A stretch of DNA of 64,000 nt. Source: Bremerella sp. JC817 (GTDB lineage Bacteria; Planctomycetota; Planctomycetia; Pirellulales; Pirellulaceae). The stretch lies in contig NZ_JBFEFG010000264.1 in NCBI RefSeq assembly GCF_040718835.1, positions 124,001 through 188,000 on the forward strand, given 5' to 3'. The notes under the pieces are model-generated. The model saw nothing but the letters and a program-made list of their open reading frames with translations, ran no database searches and was not told where the DNA came from. The position numbers were made by a program, and so were the translations under genes. This document shows, piece by piece, positions 63,021-64,000 of the stretch (position 1 is the first letter of the stretch; each line of letters starts with the position of its first letter).

Positions 63021-64000
63021 GCACGCCGATGGATCCCAAGCAGGCCCGCGAACTTTGCGATCTGATTTCGACTTTGGTCGAAGGTTCGATTACTGACGAA
63101 CAGTTCGCCCGGCTCGATCGGTGGCTGAAGGAAGACGCAGAAGCACGTCAGATTTACCTCGACTATTTGCAGTTGCATGGCGACCTGGGTGAGTTCGCGT
63201 ATATCACCTGCGAACCAGAACCGATCCAGCCCGTCGAGAAGCTGCCCCAACTTCCGGTCCATGTCCCGGTGGAGGAAAGCAGACGCCTGCCAGAGTGGAT
63301 GATCTCGCTCTCGGTCGCGCTGCTTCTGCCGTTGGCTGTCGTCGTCGGCATGATGTTGCCGCGCGGTGGCGATCCGCTGATCAGTCCCACGTCGCCAATC
63401 GCGGCCAATAGTGGCGTGACCTATCAGGTCTTTTTCGCGAACGTCGCGCATGCCAAGTTTTACGGACAGCTACCCCCGGCGATTCGTTCGCAGTTGGTTC
63501 CCTTGAAGGACTACGTGCTGCTGGAAGGAATGGTCGAACTCGAGTTCCCTCGGGGGGCTTCCACCATTATCGAAGGCCCAGCGGTCTTTCGGGTCGAATC
63601 GGATCAAAGGCTTTCGCTCGACGTCGGACGTTGTAGCGTGCATGCCCCTGCGGGAGCCGAAGGGTTCGAAATCGCCACGCCGGAGATCAACGTGGTGGAT
63701 CGCGGGACGCGCTTCTCGGTGAACGTCCTGGAAGGCAACATCACCGATGTTCAGGTGATCGAAGGGGCCGCCGACGTTTATCGTAAACCAACTAAGGATA
63801 CGACAACCACGTTGGAGCCGCAGTTCGAGCGACGCTTGAACCCGGAAGATGCCCTGCGGTTCTCGCAATCGAATCGAGCGAACCCACAGCCGTTGCCATT
63901 CGAGGCCAGCCAATACCAACGGCAACTGCCAGATCGAATCGTTTCGTACGACGGGACAACCGATGCCAAAGGTCAGGTCGATGAACTGCTGAGTATCTCG
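63017..64000 (+). CDS. FecR-like putative anti-sigma/sensor protein, truncated by the window edge
   Basis: At least 328 residues, continuing past the right edge. The ATG at 63017 overlaps the sigma stop codon. Layout: cytoplasmic helical N-terminus (about 1-93), TM segment (about 94-116; SLSVALLLPLAVVVGMML), FecR domain (about 155-255; GFEIATPEINVVDRGTRFSV) and the beginning of the C-terminal region with LPDRIVSYDG, shared with the protein at 15971-17692. A cytochrome/DUF1501 pair may follow outside the window. Confidence 0.85.
   Translation, partial: MSTPMDPKQARELCDLISTLVEGSITDEQFARLDRWLKEDAEARQIYLDYLQLHGDLGEFAYITCEPEPIQPVEKLPQLPVHVPVEESRRLPEWMISLSVALLLPLAVVVGMMLPRGGDPLISPTSPIAANSGVTYQVFFANVAHAKFYGQLPPAIRSQLVPLKDYVLLEGMVELEFPRGASTIIEGPAVFRVESDQRLSLDVGRCSVHAPAGAEGFEIATPEINVVDRGTRFSVNVLEGNITDVQVIEGAADVYRKPTKDTTTTLEPQFERRLNPEDALRFSQSNRANPQPLPFEASQYQRQLPDRIVSYDGTTDAKGQVDELLSIS

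Overview
The window looks like chromosome of a planctomycete, most plausibly a Pirellulaceae relative (Blastopirellula/Bremerella/Rhodopirellula type). The evidence is the gene content: planctomycete-type cytochrome proteins (DUF1549/DUF1553 and DUF1592/DUF1588 families) paired with DUF1501 or DUF1552 partners, DUF1559 proteins with a prepilin-like N-terminus, many formylglycine sulfatases, short ECF sigma factors translationally coupled to FecR-like membrane proteins, and a moderate GC content of roughly 55-57% (estimated by eye). No species can be named from sequence alone.

Layout. 1-11 kb: a truncated sulfatase, a trehalose-forming glycoside hydrolase (treZ), a chemoreceptor, an OprP-type porin, a Cys-rich exported protein, two small proteins, a two-component system and one unknown gene. 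11-20 kb: a leftward operon sigma factor - FecR-like protein - DUF1549/DUF1553 protein (LamG insert) - DUF1501 protein, and a DUF1559/lipoprotein pair. 20-27.5 kb: four consecutive sulfatases ending in a clear terminator, preceded by lpxA. 27.6-34.7 kb: an unrecognised protein, a glycosyltransferase, an alpha/beta hydrolase and a rightward DUF1592-DUF1552 pair. 34.7-40.3 kb: a phosphorelay block (hybrid kinase with Hpt, REC-kinase, REC-only protein, unknown gene). 40.7-47.1 kb: lipoprotein/DUF1559 pair, GntR-type regulator, and a divergent sialidase-N-acetylneuraminate lyase pair. 47.4-50.95 kb: a compact tRNA array. 51-64 kb: a beta-propeller/di-haem protein, a small exported protein, two tandem DUF1549/DUF1553 + DUF1501 pairs, and a divergent sigma/FecR unit running off the right edge.

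The most unusual part is the tRNA array. I could fold 19 tRNA genes by hand in about 3.5 kb, all on the + strand, with three small protein genes embedded between them: an 87-aa unknown, a short SAM-methyltransferase-like protein and a 215-aa protein with all the nucleotidyltransferase motifs of an RNA ligase. Eighteen of the 19 tRNAs are followed directly by the dinucleotide CT after the discriminator base. Several depart from the standard cloverleaf: D-loops of 4-5 nt, an A18-G55 elbow in the only two tRNAs whose T-loop starts TGC, a Leu(CAA) tRNA without a long variable arm, and a Tyr(GTA) tRNA that seems to have lost its D-arm but carries a variable-arm loop complementary to the D-region remnant. 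Discriminator bases nevertheless fit bacterial identity rules, so the set looks chargeable. I infer a mobile or defence-related supplementary tRNA set with its own RNA repair enzyme; this is inference, not demonstrated.

The other genes fit a heterotroph that breaks down sulfated and sialylated glycans: sulfatases, sialidase, sialate lyase, and surface cytochrome/DUF1501 complexes under sigma/FecR-like control.
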